A stretch of DNA of 64,000 nucleotides from Symsagittifera roscoffensis (GCF_963678635.1 NC_087065.1:17867623-17931622); one strand, 5' to 3'. Shown: positions 18,501 to 26,787, numbered from the stretch's first letter. A program made the numbers and translations. The notes: generated by a model not told the origin, from the letters alone.

Positions 18501-19704
18501 TTGTTTTTGTATAATTATCTTTGATTAATATTTTACTATTTAGTATGTTAATTGTTGGTATATACTTCGAAATAAATGGTATTCCAATGATATTATATTT
18601 AATATCAGTGATATGGAATATTTGTTTAAATGGCTTATTTAAAATTTTGCTTTGCTCCATTGTTCTGGTGGGGAGGAGAAATAATTGGATTTTTCCGTAG
18701 TTTATCAATGTTGATCCTTGTGCTGTTGCTAACTTACTGGAGGTTTCAAGAGGTGTTAGCTTTGGGTGTAAAGTTTTTATTTCATTCCATGTGGGGATGT
18801 TTATTATGTTTGATTCTGCTCCTGAATCAATTAAAAAATCTATTTCAAGGTCTGGTGGTTGAAATTCTTTATTTCTTGGGCTTTCTAAGAGAAATGGTAT
18901 TGTCCAAATTTTTTCTTTGGGTTGTTCTTTTTGTATATTTTGATAAATGTGGTTTGTATTCAAGCATTTTGTTTTGATATTTTTATTGGTTTGATTTGTA
19001 GTGTTAATCTCATTTGTTTCTTGCGTCGTTGGTGTGGAATTTATGGGTGTAGTGTAATAATTTTGAAGAAATTCTGATTGATTTTCATATATGTGTGATG
19101 AAAAAGGTTGTTCATATATGACAGATTCATAGTCATTTTCGACTTTTATCATATTGATAGAAAGAGTGTTTTCAGTATCACTTTCTGAATCTGATGATGT
19201 ACAGTTTATTTGATTGAGTTGTAACGTATCAGTTACTGTGTCATCAATACCTGGAGGGTCTGATGTTGTTTCTGGATTAGATTGTACTTGATTAATATGT
19301 CTTTGATGTTTAGGTGTACTACTTCTGTGGCGATTATTAGAATTATTATAGTTATTATTATTCCGGTGTGGTGATTGGGAATAATTTCTATAACGATTAT
19401 TATAACTTGAGTGTCGATTCTGTGAATTATTTCGCGATCTGTTTTGGTAATTATTGTTTGGTCTGTTAAAGTTCGATCTATTATATGAGTTATTCCTTGA
19501 TTGATTGTTCGGGTAATTCTGGTTTCGGTTGTTTGAATAACTTCTATTTCGATTATTGGAGTAGTTTCTATTCCTATTGTATGATGAATTTCGTGATTGG
19601 TTGTTTGGATAGTAGTTATTTCTTGATTGGGAATTAGATCTAGAAACAAATCGTTGTGTATTTGAATGTGATCTGGAGTAGTTATTTCGACTATTTGGTC
19701 TATT
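15541..19704 (-). CDS. pol: pol: aspartic protease, reverse transcriptase, RNase H, integrase zinc domain
   Basis: The frame continues from gag after a TAG at 19705-19707; the first ATG is at 19152. Counted from that Met: protease DSGAES near residue 107; RT with ADMNSAYNQM, GISIGPAAFSAFM and catalytic YLDD near 616; RNase H with CDASNFGIGA near 763 and FTDHKP; and an integrase zinc-binding segment with GHSGSEKTYSN and CNDCIVCQ near 1130-1185. The region between the TAG and Met is Asn/Arg/Ser-rich and open, as in the right copy. The protein makes the cDNA and cuts the polyprotein. Gag and pol in one frame means the only barrier is the TAG, which is TAT in the right copy, so it is probably a plain mutation and not a readthrough signal. 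Confidence 0.93.
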   Translation of the reverse strand, partial: NRPNSRNNYSRSHSNTQRFVSRSNSQSRNNYYPNNQSRNSSYNRNRNYSNNRNRSYSNNRNQNYPNNQSRNNSYNRSNFNRPNNNYQNRSRNNSQNRHSSYNNRYRNYSQSPHRNNNNYNNSNNRHRSSTPKHQRHINQVQSNPETTSDPPGIDDTVTDTLQLNQINCTSSDSESDTENTLSINMIKVENDYESVIYEQPFSSHIYENQSEFLQNYYTTPINSTPTTQETNEINTTNQTNKNIKTKCLNTNHIYQNIQKEQPKEKIWTIPFLLESPRNKEFQPPDLEIDFLIDSGAESNIINIPTWNEIKTLHPKLTPLETSSKLATAQGSTLINYGKIQLFLLPTRTMEQSKILNKPFKQIFHITDIKYNIIGIPFISKYIPTINILNSKILIKDNYTKTKETSLTFFQRLNKQPPFFSKFYPIFNQQRKHLKPLSGNIYNFSIKQVHQYDKEQNKQKFYMSDFEFKPIHKFFKITISSIKYLKNSNSDIISLHVYNNTPYQVTLPLGLLGYCETNATISPIHEKAYRVNNILQLLDICQSTILNEELSINNIIRNENRNTDYFTKTPYFKPTFNISNYTEDQQKFLTMFNFQHSQITQDEFEKLAKQLIKYSSVYATSKFDVGKISSSLHLPLKPDAVFKKQRASKVPIPLHDKVNRLLDILEQYNIISPVNKEEQPKGNTFINPVIILAKGESLKIVLDARYLNSLIDESKCNWPIEPIQVILTKINGKYFTTADMNSAYNQMPLDEQSRRLTQFVIGNQQYEFNRLFYGISIGPAAFSAFMSKIFRPLILKKNAITYLDDVFMQSQTKDEMFNVLEKYHQILQNENLKAAPDKSHFFLTRVKFLGHNIERKTITPLKSRIDAIQKLQPPTNKKKIQEFLGMLNFLSKYVYKMQLYLRPFYNILRQQNNFEWNTEHQTRFEEIKKLLTEQISNTIPDSNQTFYAMCDASNFGIGAALLQSHNGTNKMNLISANSRLFTQAELRLSTLMRECTAIIYTLTEYEFLILGSKHPTVLFTDHKPIIFLFTQKSNPNHRVYRFQLILMKFPNLHIVWTAGKNLALPDTLSRNTPPELLTRKTTVEIPKNIKFYLAENETSPRLECKYAVKTDIEQSQINSLQHFPLYLDCQNNHYEVDLLGTSTFKPIPYSQWIKNNTQQKRTKQHPPKKDHFPLIEKENLTDKINLSGPQTNDSKYTINQVFDLHDPLDTIPLSKFEIENIFLPPTETITISTLKQYQNLDPIIRQLKSWHKYKTKPVKADSTILGNKTLLRYFRKFNNTTINENTDLLEYNLNESTVPCLPLSMILIAFNISHTQNIKGHSGSEKTYSNFIQNFYFPNAPIWIKILCNDCIVCQLNKPYPNQKQIAQKQDFKGQSLYFNHRISFDTK

Positions 19705-22512
19705 CTAGTGATTTTGTGATGAATTATGCGTGTTTCTTCGTTCTGGTGATCTTCCTCTATAACTTGAGTTATATGGTGATTGATTTCTTGTATAATTTGT
19801 ATTGTTCGGGAGTGGTTTTCCTGAACTGTTGTTGCTGTAGACTGTTTTGTTCGGTAGGTTTTGATCTTTTTTCATGTATTGATGGAATGATTTATTTGGT
19901 TCTTTATATTTTTGAGGTTTATTTTGATTGTCTTGCTGTTTTTGTCTACATTCGGAAATACTATGTCCGTATCGTCGGCAATAATTACACCATTTTTTGA
20001 AAGATGGTTTGCCTTTAAAGTTTGGGTTCTTTTCGTAAATATTGAGTATTTCAGTGATTTTTTCAACGAGGTCTGTCTCTGATTCCTGTATATTATTAAT
20101 ATTAGTGGGAGTCGTTTCAATTCTGTTAACGTATTGTAATTTCAGATTTTCCGTTTCTTCTAGTTTCATCGTGATTTCTGCTTGTTCTAATTTGTCTACT
20201 AGTTTTCGAAAATCTAAATCGGGTTCTCGAATTGAAGAAGGATGGGATGCTCTCTTTTTTATTGCTATTTTCCTTAATTGTGGTGTTAAGGTCATCATTA
20301 AGATTTCTGTCATCTTTGTGTTTTTATAGTCGTGTGTATTTAGTGAATATGCTTTTCGAACTAGTGTTTCGATTCGTACTGCTAATTGCTTGATGGTTTC
20401 GTTTGGTAATCTGCGAATTTCATTACATAAAACTCTTTGTTGTTGTTTGTTTCTTTCGGAGTCAAACATTTTTGAAAATTCCTGTGTAAACCTTTTCCAG
20501 TTTGATTTTATTTCTAGAGGTAGTACTGAAAACCATTTTTGGGCTGCGCCATCTAAGGTTGTTTGTATTAACGCTGTGCGTCGATGTATCCAGTTTTGAT
20601 GTAGTGGCGTATTAATTGGTTCAGGTCCAATATTTAAAATCAGGTTTGCTGTTACTGCATTTAAATAATCTTCTACAGAGTATTCAGGGTCTGTTCCTGT
20701 GAAAACCATTAAAGGTTTGTTTGATGTTATTGATGATCCACCCATAAGGTATGGATTCATTGTCATTTGTAATGATTCTGCTGCATTTGGCATTTGAGAA
20801 AAATTTGAAAGTTGGTTTCTTGTTATTTCATGTTGTTGGAGATAATATGGGAGTGGTATTTCATTTTGCATTTGTGATGGTTGATACGAGTGTGCAGTCA
20901 TTGGATTTTGTTGTTGAATTGGTTGAAAAGATTGTGTATTAATTAGATTTTGTTGTTGAATTGGTTGTTGATGTTGTGCATCTATTGGTTGTGGAGAAAA
21001 ATTTCTATGATTTGTACGTGTTCTCTGTATTCCTTGTCTACGATATTCTTGAGTATTTGGTGCAAATATATCTGGTTGTAAGAAATCATCATCTGAGGAT
21101 AAATAATCCATTTGATAAGATGTCTGTTTTTTATTTTTATTTTGTTGAAAAAATGGGTAATTTTCACTGTGATCCTGTGGAGGATTTGTTTGGAAATTTA
21201 TTGAATTAGGTTGGGTCATTGGGTTATCCCAATTTCGAGATCTTGTATATTGGTTAAAATTTCTTTGTGGTTGATTATATGTTTTTGATGGATGTGTATA
21301 ATTATAATTATGGTCTGTAAAGTTGTTTCTAGTGAATGTTTTGCGTGTTTTTGATGGTATTGTCATGGGTCTGTATGTTTGGTAATCCATATGTGAATAT
21401 TTAGGGGCAACCGAAGGTTTAACGGTTGATTGTAAGGTTACCTGTGTTTGTGAAGGATTTGTATTTCTTGGTGTTGTTAAATTTGGGCGTATTGGTGAAA
21501 TACTTTGTTGTGTAGTTGTTGTGTGTACAATTTCTTCATTTATGAAGTGTGATGGTGTCTGGATATCTTGTTGAGTAAGATTCCTAGTTCCATTGAGGTT
21601 TTCGTTGTGTATGACTGTAGAGTTTAAACTATTATTTTGTGTATCGGGCAAAAATGTATTATAGTTTAATGGTGTTGCATCAATGGTGAATGGTATTATT
21701 TTTACATAATCTCTTATGTAAGATATCGTACTTATTGCTTGACTTGAGATTGATTGTGGGAAGCTTATAAATGCGGGATGAGACCATTCGGGGTCCCAAA
21801 CATAATCTGATTGTTCTGTGATAGCGGTATCATCGTTCGAGTTTTGGGGTCTAAAATTTTTTCTTGCTTGTGCAATTAAATCAATATTGTGTGTGAAATA
21901 ATCTATTATGAACCATGCCAAAATTTTTTGTAGATCGTGTTTTGTATGTTGTGAAACGTCGTCTTTCGTGAAATTTTCTTTAATGATGTTTAAATAACTA
22001 GAGAGTAGTGTGATTTCATGTCGTACTCTTAAATGTTTAGATGTTTCTGTCGGTGAGACATTTGTTATTGGGATTTCGTTTTCTAATATCGAAATATAAC
22101 TATATATTATTGCGAAAACTTCATTGGTGAATATGGAGTTTGCTCTTTGTGAGTTATGATATTGGATGCTTTTTATATATTCTGAAAAAACTTTTGAAAA
22201 TTCTAAATCAAGATCGTCTGTTTGAATTGTATATTTTCTATTATTATGGTTTGGTGAGGTGAATTCTATGGAGTAGATTCCATACTGTTGTGTTATGTTG
22301 CATATATCTTTTAAGTAGTGGTCTATGATTTGTCTTTTGATTTTTACATCTGGGAACTCTGTTTTACATGGACTGATTCCGGGTTCAAATAAATTTAATA
22401 GTAAATTTTTGCAAAATATATGCTGTCCTCTATCAGTGGTTGCATCTATTATAAAAGGAAAGATTTCATCATCATCTGGGCTTTCGTCACCTGGGGTGTG
22501 CGTTGAGCTCAT
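19705..22512 (-). CDS. gag: Gag polyprotein, 935 aa, with one CCHC zinc knuckle
   Basis: The frame is intact from ATG (22512). The N-terminal 300 residues are mixed and possibly matrix-like. Residues of about 330-600 are Gln/Asn/Pro/Thr-rich. A capsid-like Retrotrans_gag signature follows near 640-690 (LDGAAQKWFSVLP, then WKRFTQEFSKMF). The knuckle CNYCRRYGHSISEC (CX2CX4HX4C, 19948-19989) is at residues 842-855. The tail is Asn/Arg/Ser-rich and RNA-binding-like. At 935 aa it is far longer than a typical gypsy gag of 300-450 aa. The start overlaps the end of the basic ORF by 26 nt in another frame. The ORF ends at a TAG that is absent from the right copy. Confidence 0.93.
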   Translation of the reverse strand: MSSTHTPGDESPDDDEIFPFIIDATTDRGQHIFCKNLLLNLFEPGISPCKTEFPDVKIKRQIIDHYLKDICNITQQYGIYSIEFTSPNHNNRKYTIQTDDLDLEFSKVFSEYIKSIQYHNSQRANSIFTNEVFAIIYSYISILENEIPITNVSPTETSKHLRVRHEITLLSSYLNIIKENFTKDDVSQHTKHDLQKILAWFIIDYFTHNIDLIAQARKNFRPQNSNDDTAITEQSDYVWDPEWSHPAFISFPQSISSQAISTISYIRDYVKIIPFTIDATPLNYNTFLPDTQNNSLNSTVIHNENLNGTRNLTQQDIQTPSHFINEEIVHTTTTQQSISPIRPNLTTPRNTNPSQTQVTLQSTVKPSVAPKYSHMDYQTYRPMTIPSKTRKTFTRNNFTDHNYNYTHPSKTYNQPQRNFNQYTRSRNWDNPMTQPNSINFQTNPPQDHSENYPFFQQNKNKKQTSYQMDYLSSDDDFLQPDIFAPNTQEYRRQGIQRTRTNHRNFSPQPIDAQHQQPIQQQNLINTQSFQPIQQQNPMTAHSYQPSQMQNEIPLPYYLQQHEITRNQLSNFSQMPNAAESLQMTMNPYLMGGSSITSNKPLMVFTGTDPEYSVEDYLNAVTANLILNIGPEPINTPLHQNWIHRRTALIQTTLDGAAQKWFSVLPLEIKSNWKRFTQEFSKMFDSERNKQQQRVLCNEIRRLPNETIKQLAVRIETLVRKAYSLNTHDYKNTKMTEILMMTLTPQLRKIAIKKRASHPSSIREPDLDFRKLVDKLEQAEITMKLEETENLKLQYVNRIETTPTNINNIQESETDLVEKITEILNIYEKNPNFKGKPSFKKWCNYCRRYGHSISECRQKQQDNQNKPQKYKEPNKSFHQYMKKDQNLPNKTVYSNNSSGKPLPNNTNYTRNQSPYNSSYRGRSPERRNTHNSSQNH

Positions 22513-22954
22513 TTTTTCGTTCGATGACTGTTAATATGTAATTATTAATGTGTCGAATTGGTTGATTCCAATTGTATAAATGTACTGGTTTGTGTTTATA
22601 CTGCTTTTTTATTCTTCTTTTTCCTCTTTTTGATGAATTTGAAGTTGTTTCTGAGTCAGAAAAATATAATTGATCGTGAAGTGGGCAATTTTTATCTATT
22701 GATTCTTTTAGTTTGTAAAGTTCGTCTAAACTGTTGGTTTCTGATTCTGAAAATGCGTTTCGATTTTTTGAAAATCTTTTTCGTGTTATTTGTCTTTGTT
22801 TCGTTATTATTTTTCTTTTTAGTGTTTGTCGTTTTGTTCGAATGTATCCAACTGTTTGTGTATGAGGTGTGATTACAAGGTCGTATTTTTTGTTATCTAT
22901 TTCACAATTGTGTAAAACGATTGTTTGTTTATTTCCTAGGTTTTTAAATGACAT
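22487..22954 (-). CDS. Basic 155-aa protein overlapping the gag start (orf2)
   Basis: This 155-aa ORF has a strongly basic centre (residues 40-63 with many Lys/Arg: RTKRQTLKRKIITKQRQI), then an acidic Ser-rich patch (SESETNSLDEL, YFSDSETTSNSSKRGKRR). The C-terminus carries YNWNQPIRHINNYI. The basic stretches could be nuclear-localisation or nucleic-acid-binding signals. No family recognised. It ends 26 nt inside gag in a different frame, as expected for leaky scanning or reinitiation. In the right copy a 16-nt deletion and other indels break it (39404-39854). Confidence 0.65.
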   Translation of the reverse strand: MSFKNLGNKQTIVLHNCEIDNKKYDLVITPHTQTVGYIRTKRQTLKRKIITKQRQITRKRFSKNRNAFSESETNSLDELYKLKESIDKNCPLHDQLYFSDSETTSNSSKRGKRRIKKQYKHKPVHLYNWNQPIRHINNYILTVIERKNELNAHPR

Positions 22955-23887
22955 AAGGTTTAGGATGACGGATGCAAAAGGTTGTTAAATGATTTCTATT
23001 TTCCTAAACTGTTAGTTCTTACGATTTTTTGGTTAGCTTAACCTGGGTCTATTTGTTCAGGGTTGGAGAGAAAAGTATATCGATTCCGAAGAATGATTTT
23101 TTACTTTCTCGTGGCTAGTATAAGTTAAGGTGTTAACTTACTTAATCTTACTTAGGGGTAGTGATTGTGTTCAAGGGTTGGAGAATAGTAAATCGATCCA
23201 CAAGGTTCAGGTATAATTAGAACGCGAGTAGTTCGTTAGATACTATTTTAAACTTACTAAGTCTAAGATTTATCCTGGGTCTGGTAAGAGGGGGGGTCAA
23301 GTGAAGGATGAATAACCGAAGTTCTTCACTGTTTATCCTAATTTGAATGATTAGTTTTGTTTAAAAATTTCTATTAGTCTTAGGTCTTTAGAAAGGGTTG
23401 GGTAGTGAATCGACGTTTGAGGTCGTTAGACACTAATTAAGTGGGTGGGGGAGAACAAAGTTGTTCTGTTTGATCCGAGGATAAGGCTTGATGATCAAAT
23501 TTGAAATTTAATTAAGTAGAAAATGATTTAAGATCCAAGGATAAGCCTTGATGATCTGGTTTTAAAATTAAGTGAATTTAAGTTTTAATAAAATTTTAAA
23601 TGTGTGTAAAGGAAAGATTTAGTGTTTTGATGATATTAGTGGGTTTATGATTGCTGTTATGTTTTAGGTGATGGAGCTGGAACAACAGGATGATTTATGA
23701 TTACTAACCATTTATTGTCATGCTACTAATTTTTATTTTTTATTTTTCAATAAATATTTTTCAAACATGTTTTGTATATTACTGCAGAGTTTTAGGAAAA
23801 CGATCTTAGATCTTTTTATCAATCGTTATTGTATATTAATAATTTTGTTTAGCGCCTGAAATGATTTTGAAGATTAACTTCAAGGTT
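22955..23887 (-). promoter_or_regulatory. Repeat-rich 5' leader of left element
   Basis: No open frame of note. The plus strand carries two 60-bp-spaced copies of GATCCNAGGATAAGSCTTGATGATC (23472-23496, 23532-23556). It also carries three copies of AGGGTTGG followed about 15 nt later by ATCGA (near 23059, 23174 and 23394). Both sets are conserved in the right copy (38803-38874 and 38930-39300). Packaging signal, insulator-like binding array or leader structure are all possible; the sequence does not decide. Confidence 0.5.
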
Positions 23888-24121
23888 TTATGTTTGCAAA
23901 TGAAAATCTAAATTCATTGCCAGTAGTATTCTAAATATAAAAGTTTGTTCTGGTTTTTGCCTAACTATCATATAGCTATATGGCAAGTTTCTACTTTGTC
24001 GTATGTCGTCTCTGGTTCGAGGTCTTCTTCCAATTCCGGGTAGTTCTGTTATGGTTCGGAATATTGGCTCTGATCTATTGAGTCGTAGAGACATTTCGAT
24101 TAAATTATTGTCGTATAACAT
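23888..24121 (-). CDS. Conserved 77-aa leader ORF
   Basis: It starts about 75 nt after the primer-binding site and is the first ATG ORF of the element. The same 77-codon frame is intact in the right copy (38236-38469). Between the copies I count 14 synonymous and 6 replacement codon changes, a ratio that argues for selection on the protein. The peptide is Arg-rich (MSLRLNRSEP, ELPGIGRRPRTRDDIRQSRN) with an apolar end. No family recognised. It may be a small regulatory or RNA-binding protein, or an exon shared by spliced RNAs. Confidence 0.6.
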   Translation of the reverse strand: MLYDNNLIEMSLRLNRSEPIFRTITELPGIGRRPRTRDDIRQSRNLPYSYMIVRQKPEQTFIFRILLAMNLDFHLQT

Positions 24122-24188
24122 TTTGTAAATGTTTTTGTCTAATTTCTAATCTATTTTGGTTAATTCTAAGCTATTAAGGTCTTGTTCG

Positions 24189-24206
24189 AGACTTATGGTC
24201 GCACCA
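24189..24206 (-). promoter_or_regulatory. tRNA primer-binding site, left element
   Basis: Two nt inside the 5' LTR the sense strand reads TGGTGCGACCATAAGTCT. TGG pairs with the CCA end of a tRNA, and the matching acceptor stem would start GCGACCA. I cannot name the tRNA from sequence alone. Confidence 0.65.
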
Positions 24207-24208
24207 GA

Positions 24209-24618
24209 TGAGTTAGGACTGGAGTGTATAACTCATAGAGTAATTTCGGATAGGGTACACCGTCTGCTCGTCACGCTATCTTATTTTCGGCCGGATAGAT
24301 TCGTGCAACTTCTTAGTCTAATACCGATCCTAATCTTACTCTTATACTATCTAGTCTCAGGTTGTTTAACTAGTCTCTGCTAGGCTCAATAGATCTAGGG
24401 TATACTGGTTTATTGCGGCTGCTGAAGTGCTCGGGAGAGTCCAACTAATTTCTAAGTTAAATTCAAATCTCTCTGGTGCTGAAATTACAAGTAACTTCAG
24501 CACTTACAAATAAGTGGGTTGTTAGTTAGATGGATCATGATTGGTTAATACTAAATACTTTACATTGGTAAAATATCTAATTTATCCAATCATAAAATGT
24601 AGTTTAGATCAGGTTCCA
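24209..24618 (-). repeat. 5' LTR of left element
   Basis: 410 bp, nearly identical to 5701-6110. It is bounded outside by ATAC (24619-24622), matching 5697-5700. It should hold the promoter. I see no clear TATA box and do not place the R region. Confidence 0.95.
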
Positions 24619-25433
24619 ATACTTGACGTAATTTTTTTAGCAAATAATGTCGGCTGATATCGATTGGCTATGCAGAAATGGAAACGTTTTTGGGAGGTGG
24701 AGGTAGCCACTGAATAAAAAAAACAGAAATTAAAGGAAAACGAAAGCAGCGAGTGATGATTACAAACAATATGCAGGCCGCTTCAGGATGCAACGAGAAT
24801 CTCATGAAAGTAACAAGTATCCTATCAACAAGAAGCAAAAAGAATTATAATTGCACTTTTGGACACCTCCGAATCCAAAAGAGGGTGAAAAATCTCTGAA
24901 TGACTGACTGACCGACTGACAAAAACTTGCCTTGGATAAAACAAGTTACCAAAATCCAAATGAAAAAATTACGTACTCATTGGTTGAATATGGTTCAAAA
25001 AATCCACATAACTGCTATCTGAATCAGGTTTTCAATTGCTTAAAATTTGACTTTCCTATACAATATTCGATCAAACAGTTGCAATTAAGTTCAAACTTGT
25101 TGTTTTCACACACATAATGAAATGATTTAACGTTTGAAGGTTTTCTCCAGGGAAATTCAAAAAATCCTACAAACTGTTTGATTGCAGTTCTTTTTCGTTC
25201 CAGTGTATAGTTTTGCCTTTTTTCTATTCTTACCCCCTACCCTTGTTTTCAACTTTCCTACGTATTCAGTTGTTTAACTTGCGCATATGGCTAAACGCGC
25301 AATGTTACGATCTAGGGTACAAAAACCAATCTGATCAAATTCTCATTTTGTTAACTACGCTAAATTTTATTGTTCAATGACGAGGTTAAAAGTGCTTTTT
25401 TTGGGAACTGAAGATAACACTTAAGGGAAAAGG
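24619..25433. other. Flank between left element and MITE cluster
   Basis: No gene recognised. It contains a short TGAC-type tandem repeat at 24900-24920 and a 61-codon open frame without family signature. Confidence 0.4.
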
Positions 25434-25444
25434 ACTCTTTTTCC

Positions 25445-25662
25445 GGCTCTTTTCCAGCTTCCCCCCTTTCAAAATAACGAGTTTTATATTTGTTTTACGT
25501 GTTATTACGGCTAAATGCGTGATGTTACGCTGTTACGTATGAAGAACAAATCTGTTCAGAATTGTCGATTTGTTCACCACGCCAAATTTCATTGCATTAT
25601 GACAACGTTAAATAAGCTTTTCAAAATTGAATTTGAAAGGTGGGGGAAACTGGAAAAGAGCC
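25445..25662. mobile_element. MITE-like TIR element, family A, copy 1
   Basis: It starts GGCTCTTTTCCAG...CCCCCC and ends GGGGGAAACTGGAAAAGAGCC. The interior shares a core with copies at 26057, 27021 and 29519 (CGTGTTATTACGGCTAAATG). No flanking duplication is visible, and a truncated family B end abuts it (25663-25747). No coding capacity. Confidence 0.7.
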
Positions 25663-25747
25663 AAATTTTCATGGCAATCGGACAATGTGGTCAACAAATT
25701 TACATGTAAAAATTTGCAGGTGGGGGGGGGGGAAGGAAAAAGAGCCT
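25663..25747. mobile_element. Truncated family B MITE end
   Basis: It carries the family B right half (ATCGGACAATGTG...AAATTTGCAGGTGGGG) and terminus GGAAGGAAAAAGAGCC. The left half is missing or replaced by the adjoining family A copy. Confidence 0.55.
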
Positions 25748-25986
25748 AAAAGAGTCATTTAGGAGAACGGAGAGTCGGTTCCGTCGCTTGATTCGGGTCG
25801 CGTTGGTCGCACCGTTTCTTGGCTCGTGCCGTCTCCACGTTGGTGGCGAAAATCGCGACGGAACTGATCGGTCGCGAAAGTCTGGAAATGGTAATAAAAA
25901 GTCCCGTCGCTGCATGTCTAGTCGTGCCGGCCTTGCCGTTTTCATCGTCGCGCCGTCTTCTTAGAAATGGGAGACGTCTGTCGCGA
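25748..25986. other. GC-rich segment with a recurring GTCGCGAAAGTCTG motif
   Basis: This segment is markedly richer in CG than its surroundings. GTCGCGAAAGTCTG near 25874 recurs on the far side of the family B insertion as GTCGCGATAGTCTG (26385) and GTCGCGAAAGTCTG (26464), then GTCGCAAAAATCTG (26491). The block seems to be older sequence split by the MITE. The open frames have no recognised family. Confidence 0.4.
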
Positions 25987-26383
25987 GGCTCTTTTTCCTC
26001 CCTCCGCCTCACGTGAGCATCAATTTCATTGTGTAATTAGTGGTTTTACAAGGTTGGGCTCTTTTCCAGTCCCCCTTTCAAATTCAATTTTGAAAAGCCT
26101 ATTTAACGTTGTCACAATGCAACAAAATTTGCATCAACAACTGTGAACAGATTTGTTCTTCATACTTTACAGCGTAACATCACGCATTTAGCCGTAATTA
26201 CACGTAAAACAACTCGGTATTTTGAAAGAGGGGGGACTGGAAAAGAGCCCAAGGTTGAGTATGAAGACCAAATACGTTTTTCATGGCCTAATCAGTCCGT
26301 ATGCTAAATTTAATAACAATCCGACAATGTGAACTGAAAAATTACTCTAAAAATTTGCAGGTGGGGGGAAAGGAAAAAGAGCC
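25987..26383. mobile_element. Family B MITE carrying a nested family A MITE
   Basis: Termini GGCTCTTTTTCCTCCC and GGGGGGAAAGGAAAAAGAGCC enclose family B sequence split by the family A copy 26057-26249. The outer flanks TGTCGCGA (25979-25986) and GGTCGCGA (26384-26391) match at 7 of 8 bases, so an 8-bp target duplication is likely. Confidence 0.75.
26057..26249. mobile_element. MITE-like TIR element, family A, copy 2 (nested)
   Basis: Perfect terminal inverted repeats GGCTCTTTTCCAGTCCCCC / GGGGGACTGGAAAAGAGCC. A perfect 8-bp duplication CAAGGTTG lies at 26049-26056 and 26250-26257. It is inserted in a family B element. No coding capacity, so it is mobilised in trans. Confidence 0.88.
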
Positions 26384-26573
26384 GGTCGCGATAGTCTGAA
26401 AATACCAAATATTACTTGCGAAAAGTTGATCGTACCGCCTCATTTTATTCGCAAGTCAAAAAGTCGCGAAAGTCTGACATGACGAAAATTAGTCGCAAAA
26501 ATCTGAACATGTAGCTGACCTCGACCCGGGCGAAGTTTTTCACTACTGTTATTACGAACGCAAAAAAAACATG

Positions 26574-26787
26574 GGCTCTTTTTCCTTCCCCCCCCCCCCC
26601 CCACCTCCCACGACCATCAATTTTATGGTGTAACGAGTGGTTTTGCAAGATTAAATAAGGAGACCAAACGTGTTTGGCACATTCTAATTAGTCTGCATGT
26701 CAGTTTTCATAATGATCGGACAATGTGAACAGTAACTTTACTTGTAAAAAATTGCAGGTGGGGGGGGGGGGGAAAGGAAAAAGAGCC
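26574..26787. mobile_element. MITE-like TIR element, family B, complete copy
   Basis: It starts GGCTCTTTTTCCTTCCCC with a long C run and ends in a long G run plus AAAGGAAAAAGAGCC, 214 bp in all. A perfect 8-bp duplication AAAACATG lies at 26566-26573 and 26788-26795. The interior core includes TCTAATTAGTCTGCATG. Confidence 0.88.

Larger units (their letters stand above)
5701..24618 (-). mobile_element. Giant env-bearing Ty3/gypsy-type LTR retroelement, left copy
   Basis: This complete 18.9-kb element has two 410-bp LTRs (TG...CA in sense) and is flanked by the 4-bp duplication ATAC (5697-5700 and 24619-24622). The LTRs differ at a single site that I can find (T at about 6050, C at about 24550), so insertion is recent. 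In sense order it holds the primer site, a leader ORF, a basic ORF, gag, pol, small membrane ORFs, an ATG-less ORF, an env-like gene, a large unknown ORF and a 3' noncoding block. PR-RT-RNase H-integrase order, a GPY/F module and 4-bp duplications point to Metaviridae, nearest in design to errantiviruses. Those are usually 7-9 kb. Lesions seen are a TAG between gag and pol, a TAA inside integrase and a frameshift in the unknown ORF. Confidence 0.93.

Noticed and set aside
19233-19649. 138-codon Ile/Thr-rich frame in the gag-pol junction (and 42487-42906 in the right copy)
   Set aside because: It is an alternate reading of the Asn/Arg/Ser-rich repeat region in gag-pol; the main frame is open there in both copies.
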